This document shows, piece by piece, positions 8,594 to 19,512 of a stretch of DNA of 31,810 bases. Each line of letters starts with the position of its first letter. Positions within the stretch are counted from its first letter, which is position 1. The notes under the pieces are model-generated. The model saw nothing but the letters and a program-made list of their open reading frames with translations, was not told the origin of the DNA and did no database searches. A program made the translations under genes and the position numbers. Where the stretch lies: contig CAXKVV010000313.1 in the NCBI GenBank assembly GCA_964058805.1, forward strand, positions 1 through 31,810. The letters are read 5' to 3'. This DNA is from Schoenoplectus triqueter. Its lineage: Eukaryota > Streptophyta > Magnoliopsida > Poales > Cyperaceae.

Positions 8594-11500
8594 ATGACCA
8601 TGAGTACCACCTACAGCGTCTGCTCAATTCTCCCCTCCACCTCTTCTCGAGTCAATCGCCATCTGCCACGTCACATTCAATTTCTTGTTCGCCGTACCAA
8701 ACTCCTCTCTTCAACCCCATTAAGAGTCGTCAAGGAGTTAATCGAGGCCGGGACTGGCGAGAAAGAAGAAATTAGAACTGATGGTGATGGAGTCGCTTTG
8801 GAGAGAAAAGAAGAAAATGATTTGCTTGATTTGGGGAAGGTAGAAGAAGTAGTTAAAGAGAAGAAGCAAAAGAAGAAGAAAGTTGAAGAGGAAGCTACTG
8901 GAGATGATCAGTTTAAGTATCAGAATGGAAGAGAGGTATGCGATGTTACTTTCATCTAATGTTAATTGCATTGTGATTAGTCGAATTTGGGCGTAGCAGT
9001 GTACAATTATAATGCCATAAAGGCATTAACCACAACCGTTAGATTAGACCACCAGCCATAACCAGTTAACCATTCACTGTACAAGTTTTTGTTCATGAAA
9101 GCAACATTTGATGACGTGCTCTGTGGTATACAACTGAACCAGACATGCCACAATTGATGCTGGTTCAAATGGTCTATGGTACCAAGACATACCCTGTCAG
9201 TATTGGGAGCACATATTTTCTTGTAACTGTTTATGAATTCTTTGTGTGAACTAGGTTCTTGTGGAAAAAACATACTTAGTTGGAGTGGAATGCAAAGGAA
9301 ATGAGGATGATATATTTGATATAGAAGATTCACTCAAGGAGCTTGCACAATTAGCTGACACTGCTGGGCTTACTGTTGTTGGTTCAACCTACCAAAAGTA
9401 AGTCACTACGTTCCAGTTCATTAACGAGTATGGCTTATTGGTTACATATATGATGACTTTCATGCAATCACAGTTGTATAGAAATTAGTATACAGGGGAC
9501 TCATGATGATGGCTGAAAAAAAAAACAAATGGGTTAACTTTTTTATTGGATAGCCGATCACAGTTCTTTGTTACTGGAATGCACAATGATAGAGTAGCAC
9601 TTGTTTTTTTTTTCTTTTCTTTATGAAATGGTTATTTCAACAGGACGCCTACTGTATAATAAGAGTTCCTTTTTCTGTAAGATAAAGTTCCTGATCTAAT
9701 ATGTATTTTTCATTCAATGCTATCCAAGTTTTCAGCTTTTGTTCCTGCCTAATTTTTACTGCCAGTATCAAACTTGTTAATATTTGTAATGATAAGCTAC
9801 AGAAATTCCTACTTGCACTACTATATTTGAAAAGATCTTTTGTTTCAGGCTTGCTGCTCCTAATCCGAGGAGTTATATTGGATCGGGAAAGGTGGCTGAG
9901 ATTAAGAGCGCAATTCATGCTTTTGGTGTACAGACTGTTATTTTTGATGATGAGCTTTCTCCTGGGTAAGATACTGAGTTCTTAGCTGCTTCCTCTACTG
10001 GCTTGAGGTTTTCTAGCTATGTTTTGGTTTAAGCAGATGCTGATGATACTCTCCTTTTTGCTTCATTCAGCTAATGTTATCATAAATCATACAGTATCAC
10101 ATATAACTGTAATAAAGAGTAACGTGTACTAACTACCATAAGAATCACTTAACAAACTAGTTTCTGGTAAATGTTCAACCCCTCTCAGAGAACCTTCTGC
10201 TTTTCTGTGATATTTTTTGGAAATTAATTCCATCTTCATTATTTGTGAACCATGCACTAATTGTAACTCTCATATGTCAGGCAACTACGAAACATAGAAA
10301 AGGCATTTGGTGGAGATGTACGGGTGTGCGATCGCACTGCTCTAATTCTTGACATTTTTAATCAAAGGGCAGCCACACATGAAGCAGCTTTACAGGCAAG
10401 TCCTCTCAGCGGATTTTTTTTCATGGGTTGAGTCTGCTTTAGTACATTTTGATGTTAAGACAGCATTATAACTTGTGTTCTGATATACCATTCTTTCTAC
10501 TACCACTTCAGTAAGTATAAATGATCAATTAAGGTTGTTCTGATGGTATAAAATGAAATTAAAAACGTCTGGAATTCTGGATTTTTGTCAATTACCTTAA
10601 TAAGTAAATAAGGTATTTTACAGATGTGTCAGTGTAATATGTTATGAGATTAATTTTCACTTCTTTACCATTGAAGGAAAAATCATAATTAATAATTTTT
10701 TGCCAAGTGTTTTACATAACATGAATTCATCCAGGTATCATCTGAATTTCATGTTTCTTGTTTAGGTTTCGTTGGCACAAATGGAGTATCAGCTGCCAAG
10801 GCTGACAAGAATGTGGAGTCACCTTGAACGTCAAGCAGGTGGCAGGGTCAAGGGTATGGGTGAGAAGCAGATAGAAATTGATAAGCGTATCTTAAAAACA
10901 CAGGTATCTTTTCTATGTCAGTACATGGTTTCATTCTTCATTTTCCTAAATTACTGCTTTGTAGGCAAGGCCAACATAGAATTGATAAAAAGCATGAGGT
11001 CGAAATTTTGTTTTCCTACAAACAATATTCCCTAGAACTGAGAGCTAAATTTACATATGCTATGGCCATTTTATACTAGCCTTTTTCAATAATAGTAAAC
11101 AATTCCCATTGATGGTGGCTGTGCTATACTTTTTCTAGTAAACACAAACATTTACTTTTTAACCAAATTAAATGAGCAATTCCACCATCTCTACGTCTCT
11201 TTATAAAGTAAAAAGTAAAAAAAAAAATTGTACCTGATATGAGATCTGTAGACTTCTCTAACAGAAAGTTTGATTCTTTGTATGTATTTTTCAATGAATT
11301 TTACCAGATAAGTGCATTAAAGAAAGAGCTGGAATCAGTACGACAACATCGTAAATTATATCGTAACCGTCGCCACTCTGTGCCCATGCCTGTCGTATCA
11401 TTGGTAAAACTATGCTACAAATATTATTTTTTAGAGATGTTAATTTTCACTTTCATATTAGGAAACCATAGCTTGATTTCTCAGGTAGGCTATACTAATG

Positions 11501-13522
11501 CTGGAAAAAGCACACTCCTGAACCGCCTGACAGGAGCAGGTGTTCTTGCTGAGGATAAGTTGTTTGCCACACTAGATCCGACCACAAGGAGGGTTCAGGT
11601 GAAATATCTTTCATTTCCGTCTGTGCACCTGGTTTAAATACTAAAAATACTTGATCACACAACAAAGTTAACTGGCAAATATTGGGTAGCATGAAGGGGT
11701 ATAAGGCGGTTTAACAGATATGTTTGTCAAAGTAATTTGAGCTACATCTTGATGCACCATCAGTACTGAGTTGACTGGTTTGTTAGAATCCAGTACCACT
11801 GCCAGATTTTAAGTTGTTTTTACCCTCGTTTTTAAGCCCTCATCCTAGCAAAGATTAAATGGGTTTGGATGGTATTCTGATAATGTGGGTCCCCTCAGAC
11901 CTATCAGTTTTACCGGTAACATAGTGGACTATTTAGACAGCAAATATTGAGTTGAACTGGCTTGCAGATGAAAAATGGAAATGAGTTTCTACTTACTGAT
12001 ACTGTCGGGTTTATCCAGAAGTTACCAACTATGCTGGTAAGCACCAACTTTTGTGATATTTCCTTTCCTGAATCCTCTTTTTTTTTTCTATTATATCTCT
12101 AATTGAAACTTAAAAAGATAACAGCGAAAATTGAGGGCAGAAAATAAAGGGTTCTCTAAAATACAAATATAGAAAATCACTAAGAGAAAAGGAAATTCCT
12201 CTTCTAAATTAAGATCATGAATTAAATTGTTCCTTTGTAATTATTTCAACCTCTTTATTCTTTGATTAGGTTGCTGCATTCAGAGCAACATTAGAGGAAA
12301 TAGCAGAATCTTCACTTATAGTTCATCTTGTGGATATCAGGTATGGGCTTGAACCAACATTGCAATGTTGGTATTACATTCTCACTATCGTGGTGTATTA
12401 TTCCTTGAGGTAGTATTTTGGGTGATTTAAAATATAGTTAAGCAATGATTTATGGAGCGTATCAGGTTGCCTACTAGAGGGAATTAACAGTAATAATGCT
12501 CAAATCTCAGACTGGAATCCTCAAGCTTGGAATATCAAATAAAATTGGTTGAGCAGCATGGGCTGCGTTTTTGGTATATAAATACCAGTTATAAACAAAC
12601 TGCAATGGTACTCAAATCTCAGACTGGATTCCTCAAGCTTGAAACATTAAAAAGACAGATTTCTCTTTGTATGCTTCCTAGACAATTACATTAGATTACG
12701 TATCTGTGCTTTGATTTACTTTAACAGCCATCCATTAGCTCAGCAGCAGATCGATGCTGTTGAGGAAGTATTGAAAGAACTGGACGTGGAATCAATTCCC
12801 AAGTTAACTGTATGGAATAAGGTGCCTATCTTGTGACCCATACTGAATGGATGTCATTTTTACAATTTGAACAAACAAAATGTTTAACTGGTGTTGTGTT
12901 GTTCTAGATCGATAAGGCCGAGGACCCCCTGCGACTAAGAAAAGAAGCTGAGGAAAAAGGAATTGTTTGCATCTCAGCTATTACTGGGGATGGTTTGGAC
13001 CAATTCTGCAATGCAATTCAAGATAAGCTGAAGGTACCTTTCATTTTTTTTTAAATCTTGGCAGTCACTGAATACCTTTCATGTTTCTTTCCTGTTTAAT
13101 GTTTCTCCTCCTCCTCAATTGTTTAAATGGTGTTATGTAATCCATGTTTTATTAATTGTTATTTTACATAAACAGAACTCTATGGTACCAATTGAAGCAA
13201 TAGTGCCGTACGACCAAGGGGAGCTCCTAAACAGCATCCATCAGATTGGTATGGTTGAAAGAACGGTAAGCTCCAATTTCAATCTTTCAGTAACTAGCAG
13301 TAAAGAATATTTATACCCACGGACCTTTTCTTGAATGCCTCTTTACTAAACTGTCCAGAGTTTATTTTCAAGCAAGAGATCAGATAGATTGATTTCCTTC
13401 ATTGTTTTTTGATATTTGCACAGGAATATTCAGAGAATGGAACTTTTGTGAAGGCGCATGTTCCTCTTCGACTTGCTAGGCTGCTGGCGCCACTGAGGCA
13501 ACAAGCAGCAGCTATTGCTTAA
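8594..13522 (+). CDS. HflX-type GTPase, probably organellar (13 exons)
   Basis: Exons: 8594-8935, 9255-9397, 9849-9965, 10281-10395, 10766-10903, 11308-11403, 11485-11598, 11968-12036, 12270-12340, 12728-12821, 12908-13033, 13176-13265, 13424-13522. The joined frame is 537 codons plus stop. HflX proteins are GTPases that bind the large ribosomal subunit and split or rescue stalled ribosomes. The HflX N-domain spans about residues 115-240, a helical linker about 241-317 (with KGMGEKQIE), then the G domain: GYTNAGKS 319-326 (G1), DTVG 366-369 (G3), NKID 432-435 (G4), SA 456-457 (G5). The first 45 or so residues lack acids and are rich in Ser, Arg and Thr, as in a mitochondrial or plastid transit peptide; a Lys/Glu-rich stretch precedes the N-domain. 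The start is the first of two close ATGs (8594, 8600). It is closest to the second, non-plastid-type plant HflX that I recall as Arabidopsis At3g49725. Intron 4 is GC-AG; the others are GT-AG. An AATAAA lies at 13529-13534. Confidence 0.93.
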
Positions 13523-14384
13523 TCTGACAATAAATTTGCTATATCATTAACACGTTGATTTAAATCCCTTTTTTCTCCCAAATATGTATAGTTTAGAATC
13601 CCATTTACTACAAATTCTCATTACTAGGATTTTGCTTCAACTTCGCTTTGTAAATAACAGGATGATGATGCTTTTCAATCCATGTTTCTTTCTACTGCAA
13701 TTAACTTTTGAGAAGTATATTTAGTTTAGTAATTCTATCTATATTGTTTACAGGTGCGATAAGAGATTCAAAGCAACTTAATTTGATAATCTCAACAATT
13801 GTAAAGAGAATTTGGACTTTGGAGTATACAAATTCGACAATTAGAATGTATACTACCCATTGTGCATTTCATCTCCATCAAATAGAGGAAACGTGATGAT
13901 ATATATTTCACTGTTTCATTATCTGACATAAAAGTTTTGCAATAATCTATGTTAAACGACATCAACAACAAAGCCCAAATAAATTAGAATAGATTAAAAA
14001 TGAAATCCAAATTGAAATCACAGGAATCAAAGACTCAAATATAAAAAAAATAATGATAATAATAGTGATAATGATACTGATAGTAATGATGATGAGAATA
14101 ATAACAATGATAATGATGATGAGAATAATGACAATGATGATAATGATATTGATAATAATATATCAATAATAGTAATAATAATAATACTAATCGTGATAGT
14201 AATATAATAGTATTAATAATTATAAGAGAATATTTTATTCCTCAAAAAATCTCTTACGCATTTTTCGTACAACGTCCTCATACAACTCATGTGATGTCAT
14301 TATTTTTTATCTAAATACTCAGTTCACTTATCTCAATGTCTAATTTATCTATCTAAATATTTAGTTCATATATCTAAATATTTG

Positions 14385-14402
<18 letters not shown>
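13523..14402. other. HflX 3' flank and ATG/AAT-rich microsatellite
   Basis: The first few hundred bases are probably 3' UTR and flank. Positions 14050-14220 are a degenerate trinucleotide repeat (AAT, ATG, GAT units). From about 14255 a tandem-repeat block begins (a CGTACAAC...CTCATGTGATGT segment, then ATCTAAATA-type units), which is described separately. Confidence 0.6.
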
Positions 14403-14420
<18 letters not shown>

Positions 14421-14422
<2 letters not shown>

Positions 14423-14829
14423 TAAAAATACCGTCAGCTTAAGCTCACAGAGGCCTTCCGTGAGATTAAGTCAAAAAGTATATCAAATCATCTCTAAATT
14501 TTAATTTATCATGCTCATTAAATTCTTTATATGAAAATCTTGTGGGATGCAAAAATTTGAAGTGTTTTGAGTTTTTTAAGTCATGATTTTTATTTTTTGA
14601 AAATTAGCTCTAAAAATAATAATAAAATATTTAATATTTGAACATCATTTTTAAAAATTAAAAACAGTGACTTAAAAAGCTCAAAGTACTTTAATTTTTG
14701 CATCCCACAAGATTTTCATATAAAGAATTTAATAAGCATGATAAATTAAAATTTAAAAATGTTTTGATGTATTTTTTGAGTTAAGCTACCGGAAAGCCTC
14801 CGTTAGCTTAAGGTCACGGTATCTTTACT
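14421..14829. mobile_element. Palindromic MITE, family X copy 1
   Basis: The two arms of about 190 bases are inverted copies. The left begins AGTAAAAATACCGTCAGCTT and the right ends GGTCACGGTATCTTTACT. Inner blocks GGCCTTCCG, TCAAATCAT, TTTAATTTATCATGC and TTGTGGGATGCAAAAATT recur in both. There is no ORF. (TA)n(GA)n lies on the left and (TA)n on the right. Confidence 0.85.
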
Positions 14830-14850
14830 ATATATATATAGAGAGAGAGA

Positions 14851-15078
14851 GATGTTTGCTAATGTTATTTATAAAGCACAAAATATTTCATACTTCACGC
14901 ATATATCTCATATTTTAAAATTTAAATGAATGATCAAAACCGTTAAATATGATCTTCATATCAAAATCTCCTTGGTGATCAAATTATATATTTTTTGGAA
15001 TTTTTTGCTATTTATTTAAAGGGATAAAAAATCATTGATATTGAATGGTTCAGATGATGTCAGATCAATGAATTTTGT
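14851..15078. mobile_element. Diverged half of a family Y element
   Basis: This segment between GA tracts follows the left arm of family Y with many changes: AAGCACAAAA, CACGCATATATCTCATATTT, AACCGTTAAATATGATCTTC, TTGGTGATCAAATTATAT. No matching right arm is present, so it is an older truncated or solo-half copy. Confidence 0.6.
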
Positions 15079-15090
15079 AGAGAGAGAGAG

Positions 15091-15497
15091 AGTAAAGATA
15101 TCGTGAACTTAAGCTCACGGAGACCTTCCGTGAGCTTAACTAAAAAAATACATCAAATCATCTCCAAATTTTAATTTATCATGCTTATTAAATTTTTTAT
15201 ATGAAAAATCTTGTGGGATGTAAAAATTTGAAGTGTTTTGAGTTTTCTAAGTTATGGATTTTAATTTTTAAAAATGAGCTCTAATAATAATAATAATAAT
15301 ATATTCAATGTTTACATCATTTTTAAAAATTAAAAATGATGACTTAAAAATCTCAAAACACTCCAATTTTTGCATCCCATAAGATTTTCATATAAAGAAT
15401 TAAATGAGCATGATAAATAAAAATTTAGAAATGATTTGATGTACTTTTTGAGTTAAGCTCACGGAAGGTCTCTGTGAGCTTAAGCTCACAATATCTT

Positions 15498-15500
<3 letters not shown>
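15091..15500. mobile_element. Palindromic MITE, family X copy 2
   Basis: The left end AGTAAAGATATCGTGAACTT is mirrored by the right end CTCACAATATCTTTAT. Long inverted arms are shared with the other family X copies, including GGAGACCTTCCGTGAGCTTA on the left and its inverse on the right. It is about 410 bp and non-coding. Confidence 0.85.

Positions 15501-15567
<67 letters not shown>
15501..15567. repeat. (TA)n microsatellite
   Basis: About 34 uninterrupted TA units separate family X copy 2 from family Y copy 1. Confidence 0.95.
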
Positions 15568-15571
<4 letters not shown>

Positions 15572-15968
15572 TAATGCTATGGTGCTTCGCGAAGCAAAAA
15601 ATCTTTTGTGCTTCGCGTCCGTATCTCGAATTTAAAAGTTCAAACAGCCGATCCAAACCGTTGAGCATCATCTTCATATTGAAATATCCTTGGAGATCAA
15701 ATTTTATATTTTTTTGAATTTTTTTGATATTTTTTAGATGGGTACAAAGTCGCTTGTTTTGGATGGTGCAGAAATCTTTAGATCAACAAACTTTGTACTC
15801 ATCTAAAAAATATCAAAAAAATTAAAAAAAATATAAAATTTGATCTCCAAGGATATTTCAATATGAAGATGATGTTCAACGGTTTGGATCGGCCGTTTGA
15901 ACTTTTAAATTCGAGATACGGACGCGAAGCACAAAATTTTTTTTGCTTCGCGAAGCACCATAGCATTA

Positions 15969-15972
<4 letters not shown>
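15568..15972. mobile_element. Palindromic MITE, family Y copy 1
   Basis: AGAGTAATGCTATGGTGCTT at the left is the exact inverse of the right end. The arms contain the 12-bp perfect palindrome GCTTCGCGAAGC and the blocks GTATCTCGAATTTAAAAGTT, GATCCAAACCGTTGA and TGGAGATCAAATTTTATAT, all mirrored. At 405 bp, non-coding; the open frame reported on the minus strand is made of repeat sequence. Confidence 0.9.

Positions 15973-16004
<32 letters not shown>
15973..16004. repeat. (TA)n microsatellite
   Basis: An uninterrupted TA run between the two family Y copies. Confidence 0.95.
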
Positions 16005-16008
<4 letters not shown>

Positions 16009-16408
16009 TGAGGCTATGGTGCTTCGCGAAGCACAAAACCTCCCGTGCTTCGCATCCGTATCTCGAATTTGAAAGTTCATACACTCGATCCAAACCGTTG
16101 AACATGATCTTCATATTGAAATATCTTTGGAGATCAAATTTTATATTTTTTTGAATTTTTTTGCTATTTTTTAAATGAGTATAAAATTTGCTGATCTAAC
16201 GATTTCTGCACCATCCAAAACTAGCGATTTTGTACCCATCTAAAAAATAGCAAAAAAATTCAAAAAAATATAAATTTTGATCTCCAAAGATAGTTCAATA
16301 TGAAGATCATGTTCAACGGTTTGGATCGGGTGTATGAACTTTCAAATTCGAGATACGGACGCGAAGCACGGGAGGTTTTGTGCTTCGCGAAGCACCATAG
16401 CCTCACTC

Positions 16409-16409
<1 letters not shown>
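16005..16409. mobile_element. Palindromic MITE, family Y copy 2
   Basis: AGAGTGAGGCTATGGTGCTT at the left is mirrored exactly at the right end. GCTTCGCGAAGC occurs at 16021-16032 and 16382-16393. It has the same length (405 bp) and interior blocks as copy 1, with scattered substitutions. Arm-to-arm identity is higher than copy-to-copy identity, suggesting that arms are homogenised or that the two copies inserted separately. Confidence 0.9.
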
Positions 16410-16445
<36 letters not shown>

Positions 16446-16447
<2 letters not shown>

Positions 16448-16834
16448 TTTGTCTATTGTGCTTCCAGTAGCATTTCGATCGAAACATTACCAATCAAAAT
16501 TTTAATATAAATATCTCAATAAAAATTCTATATCATAATCTTGTAGAATACTAATTTTTATCTTATTTGGAGTTAGTTTACTATACTTAATGATTTTTAG
16601 AAAGTAAGCATTTTTACATATAAATTTTATTATTTTTCTATTATTTTAGGACTATCTTTTAAAAATCATTAAGCATAATAAACTAATTCCAAACACGATA
16701 AAAATAGTATTCTATATGATTATTATATAAAGATTTTATTGAGATACTTTAATTAAAATTTCGAGCATGAAAAATTAAAATTTGAATTGGTAGTGTTTCG
16801 GCCGAAATGCTACTGGAAGCACAATAGACAAACT
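16446..16834. mobile_element. Palindromic MITE, family Z
   Basis: AGTTTGTCTATTGTGCTTCC on the left is mirrored by GGAAGCACAATAGACAAACT on the right, followed inward by AGTAGCATTTCG and its inverse. The arms are long and AT-rich with inverted similarity (for example AAAAATCATTAAGCATAAT against ACTTAATGATTTTTAGAAA). 389 bp, no ORF, flanked by (GA)n on the left and (TA)n on the right. Confidence 0.85.
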
Positions 16835-16868
16835 ATATATATATAGATATATATATATATAGAGAGAG

Positions 16869-17278
16869 AGTGGAGATAGCGTGAGCTTAAGCTCACGAAG
16901 GCCTTCCGTGAGCTTAACTCAAAAAACATATTAAATCATCTTGAAATTTTAATTTATCATTCTCATTAAATTTTTTATATGAAAATCTCATGGGATGCCA
17001 AAATTTGGAGCGTTTTGAGTTTTTTAAGTCACCGTTTTTAATTTTTGAAAATGATGTTCAAGTATTTAATATATTATTATTATTTTTAGAGTTGATTTTC
17101 AAAAATTAAAAACAGTGACTTAAAAAGCTCAAAACGCTCCAAATTTTTGCATCCCATTAGATTTTCATATAAAGAATTTAATGAGAATGATAAATTTAAA
17201 TTTTAAGATAATTTAATATATTTTTTGAGTAAAGCTCACGAAAGGCCTCCGTGAGCTTAAGCTCACGCTATCTCCACT
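16869..17278. mobile_element. Palindromic MITE, family X copy 3
   Basis: AGTGGAGATAGCGTGAGCTT and its exact inverse bound the element. The perfect 16-bp palindrome GTGAGCTTAAGCTCAC occurs at 16881-16896 and again at 17251-17266. Interior blocks match copies 1 and 2. It is the best-preserved palindrome of the three and about 410 bp long. Confidence 0.9.
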
Positions 17279-17620
17279 ATATATATACCTAAGTCATTTT
17301 TTATTTCTTATCTGTCATATGTGTTTTTCCGTACAACTCGTGTGATGTTTATCTTCTTATATCTAAATATTTGGCTCGTATATCTAATTATCTAGTTTAC
17401 CTATCTAAATACCCGATTCACCAATAATGTTTGACATTTTCTATCTAAATATCTTATTCATCTATTTAAATACTTAGTTCACTTATTTAGATAGCTAATT
17501 CATCAATCTAAATATCTGGTTCACATATCTAAATATCTAATTTACTTATCTAAATACCTAATTTATTTGTCTAAATATCTAATTCACATATCTAAATACC
17601 TAGTTTACCTATCTAAATAC

Positions 17621-17622
<2 letters not shown>

Positions 17623-17656
<34 letters not shown>
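17623..17656. repeat. (TA)n microsatellite of repeat unit 2
   Basis: A plain TA tract between the ATCTAAATA-type units and the following AATACCCAAGTT. It sits where, in the neighbouring unit, the MITE cluster lies. Confidence 0.9.
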
Positions 17657-17659
<3 letters not shown>

Positions 17660-18020
17660 CCCAAGTTCTTTTTATTTTCTGAGATTTTTCTTCTCTCTCA
17701 TTTGTTATACACATTTTTTCATACAATTCATGTGATGTTTATCAGTTTCTCCCATATAATTTTATTTTTCAAGACTTTTTCTCTCTCTTATTTGTTTACT
17801 AAATAACTGAGTTACATATCTTAATACTTAAATCACTTATTTAAATATCTAAGTTATATATATAACTACTTAGGCCCCATATCTAAATATTCAAGTCTCG
17901 TATCTAAATATCTAAGTCACATATCTAAATATCCGGCTCACTTATATAAATATCTAACTCACATATATAAATATCTGTCTTATTTAACTGACTCACTTAT
18001 GTAGATGGACATATTTTTTT

Positions 18021-18151
18021 TTTGTTAAAAAAAGAAAGTTAGTTTACAAAGGATGTATTTTTTTATTAAAAATAAAAAAAGTTAGGCAGAGAAATTTTCT
18101 TAGTGATTTGCTCCGGGAGAATGTTAATCGATCTCTAATAATAATAACATC

Positions 18152-18239
<88 letters not shown>

Positions 18240-19136
18240 TAGTCATAGTAAACTTATACTATCATACTTCTAAATCCTAAATTTTAAACTCTAAAATCTA
18301 AATCTTAAATATTAAATTTTAAAATTTTAAATTCTAAAATCCTAAATTATAAATTATAAATCCTAAAATCTAGCTCCTAGATCATAATTGTGATATGCGA
18401 ATTATCACCTTTTAGATACTCCTATTCAAAGCAAGCTCTATCTATATTCTTTCAAATCTCTTTTATCATTTTTTTATGTCAATCTCGGTCGATTTATGTC
18501 TCCTCTTATGCTTCCGGGACGGTTTAGAATATCACTACATATCAACACCTCAGAAGACATTCATTAGATATAATCAAACCAACACAAACGATGTTGGACC
18601 AACTTATTTTAAATTTGTGCTACCTCAAATTTATCTCATATATCATCATTTATACTTCTACCTCTCCTTATATGACACTGATCCAGCACAGATCTACATT
18701 TTGACTACACTCATCTTCCATGCCTACGTTAAATGACATCTGACAAATAATTAAATATATTCAAATTGCATTGAAAATTGTTTTAAAATCTATCTATAAA
18801 CTAAATAACGTGTTTTTTTCCTTGATTAAAAGAAAACGTTGTAGAAGTTGTCAAATTAAACCATTGTTCATGGATCCCACCTTCTGATTATACTAGAAAC
18901 TCAGCTGCAATTTACCTCTGTTTGGCCTCCTCATTTTAGTACAGTTCTAACAAAATGTTGTCCAAATTCCCTACTACCTGAACAGTTCAAGAAGACCAGG
19001 TCCAATAGAGCTGGGAGAGATTTCATTTAATCATGTTGGAGACTTGGAGCAGATTCATTTTTCATGCGGCGCTTCATACTTATATAATCCCTTACTACAA
19101 ATGTCTTAAAATACATAGTAACAAACAAAAGAGATT
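18021..19136. other. Intergenic with (TAA)n microsatellite
   Basis: Positions 18139-18237 are a long (TAA)n/(AAT)n tract. It is followed to about 18420 by degenerate CTAAATC/TAAATTCTAAA repeats. An 86-codon open frame at 18476-18736 has no recognisable motif. I see no gene. Confidence 0.6.
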
Positions 19137-19512
19137 TCATAGCTCATGATCCTGACCACCCCAACTGATCAAACTTTTTACTTTAAATATCATTTGGCAA
19201 GCATTAGTGAACTTATTTGCATTTCTTAAGTGATAAAAAAATGACTGATAAGCTGTCTGTATGTGCCCTAGTGAACATTTTGTATTAACATTATATATAT
19301 TATTCACTTGAACAACATTCTGAAGATCGCTAATTGAATATTTGCCAAAGAGAAGTTCCATGTACCTCAATTTTAATTACCGTGACAGCAAAATATCAAA
19401 TTATCTTGAAGAATCAAAGAGGGAGAAATAGGTGATTTGAATATCTTACAATTACAAGACTCTCTTTTCCCCAGAAATAAGGGGGGAAAACATAGTATGT
19501 GGTCAACAAAAT
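19137..19512 (-). other. Probable 3' UTR/flank of the methylthiotransferase gene
   Basis: AT-rich non-coding sequence directly downstream of the stop codon on the minus strand. The short open frame at 19137-19370 shows no motif. Confidence 0.4.

Larger units (their letters stand above)
14255..18020. repeat. Degenerate large tandem repeat, three units, first one split by MITEs
   Basis: Three units share the same order: a segment with TACAACTCATGTGATGT (at about 14283, 17332 and 17722, with small changes), then repeated units of about 20 bases reading roughly ATCTAAATATCTAGTTCAC, then (TA)n, then a CCTAAGTC or CCCAAGTT stretch. Unit 1 is 14255-14402, its (TA)n now holding the MITE cluster; unit 2 is 17284-17656; unit 3 is about 17657-18020. 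No coding potential is seen; the open frame at 17567-17806 is repeat-derived. Confidence 0.7.

Noticed and set aside
8437..8775. 112-codon plus-strand open frame overlapping HflX exon 1
   Set aside because: It is in a different frame from the exon that joins in phase to the conserved HflX exons and shows no protein-like motif.
9007..9333. 108-codon minus-strand open frame
   Set aside because: It lies antisense over HflX intron 1 and exon 2 and has no recognisable domain; long chance frames are common here.
15486..16493. Three minus-strand open frames with YIYIYI runs
   Set aside because: They are translations of TA microsatellite and palindromic MITE arms.
14050..18240. CRISPR-like array from the regular ATCTAAATA-type units
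   Set aside because: Units are degenerate and directly adjacent without unique spacers, and the context is a plant nuclear genome.
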